Assembly (NCBI GenBank): GCA_963575745.1
Contig: CAUYUJ010014558.1
Location: forward strand, 167,731 to 231,730
From: Prorocentrum cordatum
Lineage: Eukaryota; Sar; Dinophyceae; Prorocentrales; Prorocentraceae
DNA: 64,000 bases
Reading direction: 5' to 3'
Under the pieces are notes generated by a model. That model had not been told where the DNA came from. It made no database searches and saw only the letters and a list, made by a program, of their open reading frames with translations. Made by a program: the position numbers and the translations under genes. Below are positions 32,216 through 44,689 of the stretch, in pieces. The number at the start of each line of letters is the position of its first letter. Within the stretch, counting starts at the first letter, position 1.

Positions 32216-32274
32216 GGGTGGATGCCCACTCTGGGTTTCTTACCCGCGCGCCTCGTCGCCCCCAACCCTGACCC

Positions 32275-32975
32275 GTCGCCATCTTCATCTTCATCTTCAC
32301 ATTCATGCTCATCTTCATCGTCATATCACCTCACCTCATTTAACTCATTCACTCACTCAAGCACACATTCACTCACTCGCTCGCTCGCTCACTGACCATC
32401 GCCCTCACCATTTCCACCGCCATCTACTTCACTATCCACCACAATCACCACCGACATCACCACCATCATCATCGTCATTCGCGTCATCGTCTTTACCGCC
32501 GACACCATCACCACCACAACCACCACCATCACCATCACCATCAATTTCACCACCATCACAATCACCAGCACCAGCATCAGCATCAACATCAGCGTCAGCA
32601 TCACCCTCTCCTCCTCCTCATCGTCATCATCCTCATCAACATCATCATCAAGATTAGCATCAACCTCGGCATGAACATCATCACCAGAAGCATCACCACC
32701 ATCATCAGCATCAGCATCATTATCGGCATAAACATCATCAGCAGCAACATCATCACCACCACCACCATAATCACCACCATCATCATCACCATCATCATAC
32801 CATCATCATCTTCATCACCATGCCTACCATCAGCATCATCAGCTTCATCACCATCAGCATCACCACCCCCACCACCATCACAATCACCATCACCAGCGCC
32901 ACCATCATCAGCATCAGTATCAGCAGCAGCAGCATCACCACCACCACCAGCATCGGCAGCAGCATCACGATCGGG
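32275..32975. repeat. Short ACTC run and degenerate (CAT/CAC/CAG)n array
   Basis: ACTCACTC/GCTCGCTC at 32,340-32,395, then 550 bases of mostly CAT, CAC and CAG units. Confidence 0.92.
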
Positions 32976-33144
32976 AATGGGGTACGAGGAGCACAAGTCG
33001 GGACACGAGGACGAACGCGCACACCCTACGCGCCCGCAGCCCAGGGGGGCGCGGGCGGCCTCCGCAGGCCCGCTGGGAGTTCGAAAGCGCCTATCTCCTG
33101 CTCTCCCTGGGCCACCCAACTCCGCTCGGCGGCGAGCGAGGGGG

Positions 33145-33174
33145 AATGGAATGGAATGGAATGGAATGGAATGG
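33145..33174. repeat. (AATGG)6 pentanucleotide
   Basis: Six perfect AATGG units, the only pentanucleotide array noticed. It lies between two GGCGGCGAGCGAGGG words. Confidence 0.97.
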
Positions 33175-33194
33175 GCTCCATCGCGGTGCGATAC

Positions 33195-33345
33195 TCGGCG
33201 GCGAGCGAGGGGGGAGAGAAAGTGAGAGGGAAGAGGCCTTCTCAGAAGGCGGCGGGACCTCTCAGAGGCCCGGCGCCCTCCGAACACGCGGTCTGCACCT
33301 TCGGGGAGGGTTCCGAAGACTCCTCCGAAGGCCGGGGGGGGCTTT
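33195..33345 (+). repeat. Dispersed repeat J, copy 1
   Basis: GGCGGCGAGCGAGGGGGGAG, then AGGCCTTCTCAGAAGGC and CTTCGGGGAGGGTTCCGAAG. Relatives at 36,903-37,060 (direct) and 37,193-37,250 (inverted). Confidence 0.6.
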
Positions 33346-33639
33346 CGACCTTCGGAACAGGCCCACCCCTCTTGTGATTACGTGCATCAACGGATATTTG
33401 CCCCTATCGTCGCTTCGCGTTTTGCCCAGCACGCTTGAAACACTGGCCGTCGGGAATATCGTCGTCAGCATCCCCGCCACCATCGTCAGCATCATCCTCC
33501 ACCCTCCTCCTCCTTTCCCCCTCCCCCTGTAGTGCAAAGCTGAGTCGAAGTCCCTCGTCGCCGCTGCACGTGGCTGGGTTTGCAGATTTGGGGGGAAGGG
33601 GGGAGGCAGGGAGAGGGGGGAGGGGGGAAGGAGGAAGAA

Positions 33640-34416
33640 CGGGGGGAGGGGGGAGGAGATGGAAAACGGGGGGGGAATTGGCGACAATGGCGGCGCTGAC
33701 GACGCCGATGGCGACGGCGACGACGATGGCGATCCGGAGGATGAGGATCAAGGGGATGAGGATCAAAAGAATCAGGAGGAGGCGGAGGAGGCGATTAACG
33801 TGGACCACGGAGACGTGGATGAGGAGGGGGATTTTTGCGAGGGTGCGGATGGCGACGAAGAGGAGGTGGATGATGATGATGACGACGATGATGATGACGA
33901 CGATGCTGATGATGGTTCTGGTAATGATGGTGATCACGTTTGAAGGGCATCCATCTTTGGAATGCCCCTCAATCCACTTCTGCACGGATGAGGGGGTGAG
34001 GAGGGGGATGTTGGCGAGGGTCCGGAGGGTGACGAAGAAGAGAAAGCTGATGACGATTGAGGGGCGTCCATTTTTGGATGCCCCGCAATCCACCCCTGCG
34101 CGGATGAGGGCGTGAGGAGGGGGGCGCTGGTCACGGCGCGGGTGGTAACCAAGAGGAGGTGGATGATGACGACGACGATGACGATGACGATGATGCCGAT
34201 GATGGCGCTGGCGATCATGATGATGATGTCGATTGAAAGAAACCCCGATGACGATGACGATGATGATGACGATGATGATGATGGTGGCGGTCATGATGAT
34301 GGCGATGCTGATGTTGATGGTGGTGGTGATGATGATGGTGGAAGAAATGATGATGATGATGATGATGATTATGATGATGATGATGCTGATGCTGATGCTG
34401 ATGCTGATGCTGATGC

Positions 34417-34463
<47 letters not shown>

Positions 34464-34485
34464 GTGATGCGCGTGGATGGTGACG
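33640..34485. repeat. Degenerate (GAT)n array with an internal 121-bp-scale duplication
   Basis: GAT/GAC/GAG units. Two segments, GGGGCATCCATCTTTGGAATGC (33,945) and GGGGCGTCCATTTTTGGATGC (34,061), with TCCACTTCTGCACGGATGAG and relatives, show a duplicated ~115-bp non-GAT block. Nearly pure GAT at 34,420-34,470. Confidence 0.9.
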
Positions 34486-34818
34486 AAGAAGATGTGGATC
34501 AAGATGAGGAGGAGGGGGAGGAGGATTGCGAGGAGCACGAACGGGACGAGGATGGAGGACGGACGAGGGAGGCAGGAAAAAAGGGAGGCGGGACGCTGCC
34601 ATCCCTTTCTAGGGAGTGCTGGGCCGTGCGTCGGCGGGACCGCGCAGCGCATCTGAATTTTTACCTAACAGCGAAGACTGATAGGTTTCTAGTGGGGTCA
34701 AAAGAGAGCATCATGACTCCTCAGGGGGGTCGGGGCGGGACCCCGGGCGGGACCCGGCGCGGCTGCCGTCGAAGCCCAAATCGCTTGGGACATCCTCGCA
34801 AAATCGCTCTTGGCGCTG

Positions 34819-35222
34819 CTAGAACTCCATTCCCGGCGTACATTTTGGATGCCCGGAGCCAACTGTAGGCACTGCAAGCCACTTCGTGCTCTTCGACTTC
34901 CCAGAACTCCATTCCCGGCGTACATTTTGGATGCCCGGAGCCAACTGTAGGCCACTTCGTGCTCTTCGACTTCCCAGAACTCCATTCCCGGGCCACATTT
35001 TGGATGCCCGGAGCCAACTGTAGGCCACTTCGTGCTCTTCGAGTTCCCAGAACTCCATTCCCGGGCCACATTTTGAATGCCCGGAGCCAACTGTAGGCCA
35101 CTTCGTGTCTTCGAGTTCCCAGAACTCCATTCCTGGGCATGATTTTGAATGCCCGGAGCCAACTGTAGGCCACTTCGTGTTCTTCTAGTTCCCAGAACTC
35201 CATTCCTGGGCCACATTTTGAA
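34819..35222. repeat. 73-bp minisatellite, six copies
   Basis: AGAACTCCATTCCCGG starts units at about 34,819, 34,903, 34,976, 35,049, 35,121 and 35,195. Each unit contains ACATTTTGGATGCCCGGAGC, CAACTGTAGGCCACTTCGTG and CTCTTCGA. Confidence 0.93.
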
Positions 35223-35565
35223 TGCTGAGGCAGGCTGATGCTGCGGCCGAGGCAGGCTGAGGCTGAGGCAGGCTGAGGCTGAGGCCGAGGCTGAAGGCAG
35301 ACTGAGGCTGAGGCTGAAGCAGACTGAGGCTGAGGCTGAGGCAGGCTGAGGCTGAGGCTGAGGCAGGCTGATGCTGAGGCAGGCTGAGGCTGAGGCTGAG
35401 GCTGATGCAGGCTGAGGCTGAGGCAGGCTGAGGCTGAGGCCGAGGCTGAAGGCAGACTGAGGCTGAGGCTGAAGCAGGCTGAGGCTGAGGCTGAGGCAGG
35501 CTGAGGCTGAGGCAGGCTGAGGCTGAGGCTGAGGCAGGCTGAGGCTGAGGCTGTGACTGCGACTG
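35223..35565. repeat. (GAGGCT)n / GAGGCAGGCT array
   Basis: 6-bp GAGGCT units with regularly placed AGGCAGGCT variants. The segment at 35,265-35,345 is repeated at 35,405-35,485, so there is a ~140-bp higher-order period. Confidence 0.93.
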
Positions 35566-36325
35566 CCGTTGCCACTGCGACTGTCATCGCGAATGCGACT
35601 ACGACTGCGAGAACAGCAGAATTCTACAACTGGATTCTCATCTGAATCTGAAGGGGAATGCTTCCAAATATGCTCCTACACATCGCTGTTAGGTTGCTTT
35701 GCCGGGATAATTACTTGAGGGGTGCGCAACAGGGCCGCGCAGTGAACCTGCATTTTACTTGAGGGGTGCGTGCGAACCACATTATATAGAGTATGATTCG
35801 GCAAGTCTTCTCCCAGGAGCGTCGATTATCATCCCTGTCCTTGCCATCGTCGCCACCCGTCTGTCACTATCTAATTTCGGAGCGTTTCCTATGGTATGCT
35901 TCTGGCATGCGCCGGTACGCCCCCCAGAGCAGATGTCAGAACACATGGATCACACATGGGATGATCATTTCCTCTCACATCCAGTGCTCGCCGTTCGCAT
36001 CATAGGCAGGGCGATCGTTACGATTGTGAGGGGTCTCTCGCGCTGCATCTGGCGAGACTGGCAACCAGGGCACGGTCAGGCGCAATGTCATGTGTGAGGC
36101 GAAAACCTGTGTGCAAAAAGTTTCGTGCGTCGTGCATCGGGGGATGCATGCGTTGACCGGCTGGTGAAGGACTCCAGCGGCCCGCTGTCGCAAGAAGTCT
36201 TCGAGACAGCACAACAATCGACCATGACGTAACTTATGTCGATGGTCGTTCTTCTGAGCAACACCGGCTCCCCCCCCCCGGGCCCGGGCTCGCCGCCGAT
36301 CGGCGTGCAGTCCGCACGGACGAGA
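35566..36325. other. Unassigned unique sequence
   Basis: Near-balanced base composition. TTACTTGAGGGGTGCG occurs twice (35,710 and 35,756). Open frames of 60-112 codons exist on both strands, but no domain was recognised. Confidence 0.4.
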
Positions 36326-36329
36326 GGGT

Positions 36330-36548
36330 AGGGAGGAGGAGGAGGAGGAGGAGGAGGAGGAGGAGGAGGAGGAGGAGGGGGAGGAGGAGGAGGGAGCAGG
36401 AGGAGGAGGAGCAGGAGGAGGAGGAGGACGACGACGAATGATACGACGAGGAGGAGGAGCAGGAGGAGGAGGAGGAGGAGGAGACGAAGGAGCCGAAGGA
36501 GCCGAAGGAGGAGGAGGATGAGGAGGAGGAGGAGGAGGAGGAGGAGGC
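36330..36548. repeat. (GGA)n array
   Basis: Mostly GGA with GCA, GAC and AGCCGA variants. Confidence 0.95.
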
Positions 36549-36599
36549 TTCGCGCATCACGCCCCGCGATGCGCGGGGATCTCTGCACCCTCGCGGCCC

Positions 36600-36705
36600 G
36601 AGCGGCGCCCCCCCCCCCCCCCCCCGGGGAAGGGCCGCCGCCCGGGCCCAGACCGAGGCGGGCGGCGCGAGGCCGCCTTCGCGCCCCCTGGCCTCGCCTC
36701 GCCTC
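36600..36705 (+). repeat. Dispersed repeat N, copy 4
   Basis: CCGGGGAAGGGCCGCCGCCC, GGGCCCAGACCG and CGCCTTCGCGCCCCCTGGCC. Confidence 0.55.
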
Positions 36706-36730
36706 CTCTCGGCCCCCCCCCCCTCTTGAA

Positions 36731-36895
36731 GGGGCCCCAGGACACACAAACAACTACACACAAATAAAAGGATCCCCCATAGTTTCCCACAGGTTCTGGG
36801 TTTCTGTCTTCCCCCCACCACTGCCCATAGTTTCCCATATTTTCTGGGGAATCGACGATTAATTGTGTCTGTGTGTGTTTTTGTTCCCTCCTCCC
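36731..36895 (+). repeat. Dispersed element B, copy 4
   Basis: GGGGCCCCAGGACACACAAA to GTGTCTGTGTGTGTTTTTG, with doubled CCCATAGTTTCCCA words. Confidence 0.87.
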
Positions 36896-36902
36896 CTCTG
36901 TC

Positions 36903-37250
36903 CGGCGGAGAGCGAGGGGGGGAAGGGAGAAGGAGAAGGCCTTCCCAGAAGGCTCGGAGTCCCCCGGGCTTCTGGGAACTCTTCGAAGCCTTCCCCGAAG
37001 ACAGACCACAAGCTCTCGGAAGGCGCGAGGGCTTCTGGGAAGTCCCGTCGCCTGCTGAGAAGGCCTCGCCATCGCTCGGACGTCCATTCCCTGTGTTTTT
37101 GTCGGTATCGTGCGTGTTTTTTTCGGCAAATGGGCAAGGACGCTCCTCGATGGCCCCCGCCGAAGGAAAAATGCACACGTCCGAGCGATGCCAAGCTTCT
37201 GAGAAGGCCTCACCATTCTCACTTCCCTCCCCCCCTCGCTCGCCGCCGAT
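36903..37250. repeat. Repeat J inverted pair enclosing element S
   Basis: GGCGGAGAGCGAGGGGGGGA at 36,903 and the inverted TCCCTCCCCCCCTCGCTCGC at 37,225 are arms of a long imperfect palindrome. CTGAGAAGGCCTC occurs directly on both sides of element S copy 4 (37,055 and 37,194). Confidence 0.6.
37070..37190 (+). mobile_element. Palindromic element S, copy 4
   Basis: 121 bp with perfect 14-bp ends. A 13-base direct repeat, CTGAGAAGGCCTC, borders it on both sides, which could be a target-site duplication or part of repeat J. Confidence 0.8.
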
Positions 37251-37369
37251 CTGTTGCTCGACGCCCTCTTACTCCCTGCGCTCGGCCGTCGGGCAGTTAG
37301 AAACAGCACCCAAGGATATGTTGCATCCTCGGGGGACCTTGTCTGTCCCGTCGCGGCCCTGTCCGCGTC

Positions 37370-37490
37370 GAATCCGTGTCGAATCCATGTCGGACGCGTC
37401 GGATCCGTGTCGAATCCGTGTCGAATCCGCGTCGAATCCACGCCAAATCCGCGTCGAGTCCGCATCGAGCCCGCGTCGGGCCCCCAAAAA
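37370..37490. repeat. 12-bp minisatellite (GTGTCGAATCC-type)
   Basis: About ten units of CGTGTCGAATCC with CGCGTCGAGTCC variants. Confidence 0.9.
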
Positions 37491-38030
37491 GACACCGATT
37501 TTTGGGACAGGCGAGGTCCCCCGAAGATGCAACAGAACCAAGGGCAGCACGGCCTACCTGACACTCCTAATACCTTGAAACACTGGGCACGCGGACTCGC
37601 ATATCACACCGAGGCACAGCCAACCAGAACAACCTCCACGGGCCCGCCTCCTCTGGCATGGAGGAGGTGGGCCCCGAGGAGCACCAGTCCTCGACCTCGG
37701 GGGCTCTCCCCAGGGCGAGCCTCATCTTGGGGGGAGGGAGAAGACGGGAGCGCACAACGTGCTTCAACCACCGGCGTTAGAACTCGGATGCCGCCAGGCC
37801 CCAGGGCGAGCTTTCTTTCCCGAGTCGTTATGAAGAGCGGCCCAGGGCCCGTGGAGAAGGGCCCCGGGAGCCCAGAAGCAGCGGAGAACCTCAGGGCCCG
37901 CTGCCCTCGGGACCCGCTTGTCAGGGGAGGGCGAGGAGGGGTTGTGAGGGGTCCAAATTCACCCCCCCTGCCCAGCCCCGGTGGAATTCGTCGAGCCCAA
38001 CCGTGGATGACGACGGCGGCAAACGACGGC
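37491..38030. other. Unassigned unique sequence
   Basis: GC-rich. A plus-strand frame is open from 37,254 through the GAC/GAG array and the CAT array to 39,071, but almost all of it is repeat. Confidence 0.4.
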
Positions 38031-38335
38031 GAAAAGGACGACGACGACGACGACGGAGACGAGGAGGAGGAGGAAGAGGATGACGATGACGACGACGACG
38101 AGGAGGAAGAGGAGGAGGAGGAGGAGGAGGAGGAGGAGGAGGAGGAGGAGGAGGAGGAGGAGGAGAACGACGACGACGACGACGCAGACGACGACGCAGA
38201 CGCAGACGCAGACGCAGACACGGACGGAGACGCACACGGCGACGCCGACGAGGACGACGACGAAGACGACGAGCACGAGCAGGGGGAGGCAGAAGACGAC
38301 GAAAGAAACGACGACGACGACGAAAACGACGCGAC
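38031..38335. repeat. (GAC)n / (GAG)n / GCAGAC compound array
   Basis: GAC, then pure GAG (38,100-38,165), then GCAGAC and GAC again. It reads as Asp/Glu-rich on the plus strand. Confidence 0.95.
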
Positions 38336-38489
38336 TCGTCCTCGGGTGGGCTCCCCTTCTCGGCGGGGGACTGATCGCCCTGGCGGCGGCCCACGGGGGA
38401 TCGCTGGGGACCCCAGCGGCGACACTGGCGCTGCCTACATCCTCCTTCATCCGCCCTCCCTTCTGGTTCCTCCTGTCTGTTTGCTCTTC

Positions 38490-38967
<478 letters not shown>

Positions 38968-39189
38968 GGCATCGGTATAAGCCTTGCCATAGGAGGGCCG
39001 GCGGGACCCCGGCAAGTTGGCGCCGTGGCGCCGCGCAGCTGCACAGCCCAGTGATCGATCAATCAATGTGAAACGGGACGAAAGTGAAACGCGACAGGTG
39101 TGTAGATCATTGGCAGGGCAAGGAGGGAGAGAGGAGCAGTAAGGAGGCAAGTAGGAAAAAACAGTACAAATGTGAAAGACGGAGAGAAT

Positions 39190-39527
39190 CATTCAAGTAA
39201 GATGTACACAAATTGCCAACATCCTTTCTAACGTCAGATGTGGGTCTCCTGTCTGAAGCCGCGCTTCTTGCAAGAGATTGTCCGCCCATTTTTTTTGGTC
39301 TGCCAGGGTGTCGCCGTGCTTGACACGCGATGTTTTCCGACGGGTTCCATAGTAGAGCTTTCTGCATCCAAGAAACATTCCCCAGGGAAGCTATTCGAAT
39401 CAACCGATTCTTCTTACGTTGCTGTTGGCTGTCCACCCAATCAATGAGCTGCAGCTTTTTGGCTCTGTCTTCAACCGTTCTCGTAGCTCTTCTTATCCAT
39501 TCTGGCCAGGGTTCAAGCACATCCTCT
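39190..39527 (-). pseudogene. Reverse transcriptase C-terminal fragment of another LINE
   Basis: The minus-strand frame reads EEDVLEPWPEWIRRATRTVE, then LQLIDWVDSQQQRKKNRLIR, then VSWMQKALLWNP and HPGRPKK. It shifts frame in the T8 run at 39,288-39,295 and goes on WADNLLQEARLQTGDPH. W-W-R, DWV-QQRRK and GRPxxRW are typical of the segment after the RT domain in LINEs; dinoflagellate relatives are recalled, not searched. The N-terminal side runs in frame into the (GAT)n array (DDDDEPKAEED). It is unrelated in sequence to the LINE at 50-57 kb. Confidence 0.6.
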
Positions 39528-39534
39528 TCAGCTT

Positions 39535-40612
<1,078 letters not shown>

Positions 40613-41555
40613 CCTCCTCCTCCTCCCTCCCTCCCTCCCTCTCTCCCTCCCGCCTCTCTACCTCCTTCCCTCCCTCCTCCGTCCACCCTGCACCCTGCTC
40701 CCTCATCTGTCCTCCTGCTCCTCCTCATCCTTGTCCTCTTCATCCTCCTGTCGTTTCTCCCTGTCGTCCATCTGTCCTTATTTTTCCTTCCTCCATCCTC
40801 CCTTCTGCTGTTCCTACGCCTCCTTCCTTTTTTTCTCCGTCGACGGCAATTCAGGTCCCGATCATCGGCTGACGCCCCACACCTGGCTGGGCATATCCTG
40901 CCAGGGTGATCCTGCCTCTGGAGCGCAAGGTTCAGCAAGATACGCTCAGAGCGTTTATAGTTTAGAATACATGGAAAAGGAACACCCTACGTCGCTCTTG
41001 CATGGTGTCCCTCGACCCCGGAAAGACGCAGGGTAGGCAACCCCATCGTGCCGAGGTCGACAGGCAGGCGAGAAGGGAAAGTCAGTGGTGGTCGAAGGCC
41101 TACCGTGCTCAACACAGGGCCTTTGACCAATCAGTGTACCACGGGGTGCATGCAATGGTCGCCCACTCACTCTGGGACGGTTCAACTGCTTCTCTCACCA
41201 TGGCAGGGCTTGCCCTAGCTACACCTGGAAACAAGCTGCGAATTGAGTTTCCCCCCTGGCAGAGGGTGGCCAAAAGGGCAGCATGTATTCAAACCCCTAA
41301 GGCACTACCGAGCTGGCGATCCGCTCGTAGTCCTGTCAGCTTGGTCAGTGGTCCTCCTCAGTCGCTCATCATGCAGCGTGCCAAACGAACACAACGCACA
41401 AACGAAACAAAAACTTACCTTATCCGCCGACCCCGCTTGCCAGGGGTGAAAAGGCGTGTGAGACATTTGGCTGTCGACCTCCCCACTTCCCCCTCCCCCC
41501 AGGTCCGAATTTCCATGCTGGGGTGGGGTTAGGGGACGAGCTTGTCAACGCATCC
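40613..41555. other. Unassigned; T/C-rich then unique sequence
   Basis: 40,613-40,835 is pyrimidine-rich. 40,850-41,540 is unique and holds a 176-codon plus-strand frame (41,002-41,532, starting MVSLDPGKTQGRQPHRAEVD) with no recognised domain. Confidence 0.35.
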
Positions 41556-41564
41556 CGGGGGGCT

Positions 41565-42180
41565 CTCTGGAGCCTCCAGCAAGCCCCAAAACGGCCCAAG
41601 AGGGGCCAAACAGAGTACAGAGACAGCCCAAAAGAGCGTCGAGTCGATCCAGGGCAACCCAGCGACGGTCTAAGGTGGGTTCAAGACCGTCCATCCCCAC
41701 GGGGCCCCCGGGACGGCCCCAATGACCGCCGCGAGGGCCACAAAACGTAAACATCGCCTTACTCCCTTAATTTGGATGACGTGCGCCACACCAGCCATAC
41801 TCCTCTTCTCAGAAACCAATACGGGCCAAGAGGCCCCCAAGATCATCCCGAGACGGCCAGTGAGGCCCCCAGGAGGACCCGAAGACGCCCAAGACAGCCC
41901 CAGGAGGGCCCCCAGACGGGCCCCAGGGCCCCTGAGACGGCCCACGACACGAGGGCTCCAAGGAAGGCCGAAGAGGAGCAACACGAGCTGACATCTCGAG
42001 CCTTGCCCCGCCCCCCCCGTGGCTCCAAAGCCCCGAAGAGGCCTCCAAGAGGCCCCCCAAAAGGCTCCCCAAAGGCCCCAAGCCCCAAGAGGCCTCCGAG
42101 AGGCCCCCAAAAGGCTCCCAGAAAGGCCCCCCAAAGTCCACTAAGAGACCCCTGAGAGCCATTTCGAGAGACCCCCACCA
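41565..42180. repeat. Repeat E, second block
   Basis: GAGGCCCCCAAGAC-like words through most of 41,580-41,720 and 41,820-42,170. A unique 100-bp stretch with TTTGGATGACGTGCGCC lies between them. Confidence 0.7.
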
Positions 42181-42544
42181 CCAAAGCCCACCATGAGCCG
42201 ACCGGAGGGCTTCCGGCCACTTCTTCGGCGCACGCTTCCCAGTCTTCGACCAGGGCGTGGCCGCTGACGCGGAGGAGCCGCCGTCGCGTCGGCGGTTTGT
42301 CGGTGAGATTTTGTATTCTGCAGCGCCCGTCCGTCCCGGTGTGCCTCGAGGAGGCTCTTCCACAGGGCCCACCACCAGAGCCCACCAGGAGCCAGCACCA
42401 CAGAGCCCACCAGGAGCCGACCGCTGGCCCCCCAAAGAGCCTCCACCGGAGGCCTCCCGAAAGTCCTCAAGCAGCCCCGCGACGAACCCCATCAACCACT
42501 CTTTGCACACCTGAACTCCGTCCGTCCTCCCTACGCCTCCTCTT
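42181..42544. other. GC-rich sequence with AGCCCACCAGGAGCC repeats
   Basis: CCCACCAGGAGCC-type words recur at 42,185, 42,375 and 42,405. No gene was recognised. Confidence 0.5.
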
Positions 42545-42888
42545 TCCCGCCTCCGCTCCTCCTCCTCCTCCTCCTCCCCCACCACCTCCTCCTCCCCCAC
42601 CACCTCCTCCTCCTCGCACACCACCTCCTCCTGCTCCTTCTCCTGCCTCCTGCCTCCTCCTCCTCCTGCCTCCTGCCTCCTCCTGCCTCCTGCCTCCTGC
42701 CTCCTCCTCCTGCTCCTCCTCCTCCTCCTGCCTCCTGCCTCCTGCCTCCTCCTCTCCTCCTCCTCTCCTCCCTCCTGCTCATCCTCCTCCTCCTGCCTCT
42801 GCCTCCTGCCTCCTGCCTCCTCCTCCTCCTCCTCCTCCTCTCCCTCCTCCTCCTCCTCCTCCTCCTCCTCCTCCTCCTCCTCCTCCCG
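42545..42888. repeat. (TCC)n with CCTCCTGCCTCCTGC subrepeats
   Basis: Pyrimidine tract with a repeated 7-base TCCTGCC word in the middle and pure TCC at the right. Confidence 0.95.
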
Positions 42889-43449
42889 TGTGCATGCCCT
42901 CTCCTTCGTGCTCGGCACTTCTAAAGACCTTCCGCTTTCCGCCGTCACCCCTCCAACCTCCTGGCATTGTCCTCCGAAGGAGCGCACCGCCAGCTACCTT
43001 GACGGACGTCTCTGGAGCCCTCGACAGCGTGAAAAAACACCCAAGCCATCCAGCTCCAGCATAGTCTGCTGAACGCCCTGGCCGTCTCTACTCTGAAGGG
43101 GGGTCGTCGGAACGGCGTAGGCAACTTGCGCAATACCCCTCTGCATGTCGCGCCTTGGGCAGCGGATGCCGGACAGGGAGGAGCACAAGGGGCAGGGGCA
43201 CTCAGCATGGAATCCCACCAGCCCTATACGTGACAAGGTGGTCTTGCCATCACTATATTGTTGTTCCTCCTCCAAAAACCCTGCTCCCATCGGGGAGAGG
43301 TACCCTCCCCCTCCCCTCCCTGAGTTTTTGTTGGGCGGGGGGGGGGGGGCGCCATGTGTGTCACAGACTCCTTTTTCGCAAGAGATGCCTTCGAGGATGC
43401 CTCCAATGCTAAAAGATGGCTTCCAAGATGGCTTCCGACATATACTCCA
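42889..43449. other. Unassigned unique sequence
   Basis: A minus-strand frame of 171 codons (42,994-43,509) and plus-strand frames overlap. A G12 run lies at 43,337-43,349. Confidence 0.35.
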
Positions 43450-43705
43450 GCAGAACCATCGCGCGCGCTTCGCGCGCGCGCGCTCGAGCTCTACTTGCCA
43501 TGGGGCCAAACGTGTAACGTTGTGGATGCCATGACAATGGACACTCTTACAATCCTAGCATTAAATTAAACATGTGTTTTAAGATGCGTAGAACCTAGTA
43601 TAACAATTATTCAAACATATATTTACATATTTACCACACGTGTTTGAACCATGTTTTAGACATCTGGAAATTACTTCGCAGCATGCTTCCTCTCCATTAA
43701 TCGAC
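43450..43705. other. AT-rich island after a CG-alternating palindrome
   Basis: CGCGCGCGCTTCGCGCGCGC (43,459-43,481) is followed by about 190 bases that are clearly AT-rich (ATTAAATTAAACATG; CAAACATATATTTACATAT), unlike the rest of the window. Confidence 0.6.
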
Positions 43706-43959
43706 TTCCACAAACGTATAACGCGTCAGAAGGGCCGTGTCTGGATGGTCGGGCCCTTCGCCAGGAAGCTCACGCGTTGATGTCTGGAATCGCACTGAGG
43801 CCTGGTGCTCGCGGAAATAATCGGCCATCCTTCGGCAAAATGGTAGCTCTCTTCAGGATCAGTTGGGCCTCTGAGGCCATCTTGCGGCCCCGCTTTCGCA
43901 AGAACTTGGAATTCCAGAAAAGAAAGGAGCAGAAAGGGAGCAGAAAGGGAGCAGGGAGG

Positions 43960-44490
43960 AGGGAGGAGGAGGAGGAGGAGGAGGAGGAGAAGGAGGAGGA
44001 GGAAGGACAGATGGAGACGGGATGAGGAAAACGGAGGAGGGTGGAGGGAGGAGAAGGCAGCAGGAAATGAAGGAGAGCAAGAGAGTGGGAGAGGAGGAAG
44101 GCGGGAAGGAGGAAGGAGGACAAAAACACGAGAGAGGAGGGATGGGTGGATGAGGGAGAGGGGAGGAAGGCGGCGGAGGAGGAGGAAGAGAAGAGGAGGA
44201 GGAGGAGGAGGAGGAGGAGAAAGAGAAGAGGAGGAGGAGGAAGAGAAGAGGAGGAGGAGACAGAGGGAGGGCTGCACGAAGCCCAAGGATCAGTTTACCA
44301 TAGTTTACCTGAGCTATCCTCCCGCTCCCCCTCCTCCTCACGCTCCCCCCCCTCCTCCCCCCGCCTCTCCGTCTGCGCCCTCCTCCTCCTCCCCCTCCTC
44401 CTCCCCCTCCTCCTCCTCCTCCTCCGCCTCCTTCTCCTCGTCTCCTTCCTCATCCTGCTCCTCCTCCTCCTCCTCCGCCCCCTTACGAAT
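43960..44490. repeat. (GGA)n followed by (TCC)n: facing purine and pyrimidine arrays
   Basis: GGA-rich at 43,960-44,275 and TCC-rich at 44,320-44,485, separated by about 45 bases (GATCAGTTTACCATAGTTTACC). The two arrays can pair as long imperfect arms. Confidence 0.9.
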
Positions 44491-44689
44491 AACTCCTCCC
44501 TGTCGCACCCCCAGACGTGCCGGTAGGGCGGGCTGGGCGTTCCGCCCGAGACATCCTCACCACTTACACATGACCATGCAGCTTGAGATGTGCGACAGTC
44601 CGAAGGATGGAGGGCGGGAGGTCCTCAAAATGTGGCTCTCGCCTTGGCACGGCGCGCACTCGTCTTAGATTGCCCTGGCGAGAGACCCA

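Noticed and set aside
34698-35587. Repeat-rich 172-288-codon minus-strand frames over the 73-bp units
   Set aside because: The first unit is 84 bp and the others 73 bp, so frames shift at every unit. The apparent peptide repeats change phase.
40880-40985. Resemblance to the 5' end of 18S rRNA (CCTGGCTGGG, TGATCCTGCC, TTTATAGTTTA)
   Set aside because: Only scattered short words match, with wrong spacing, and no rRNA core sequence follows.
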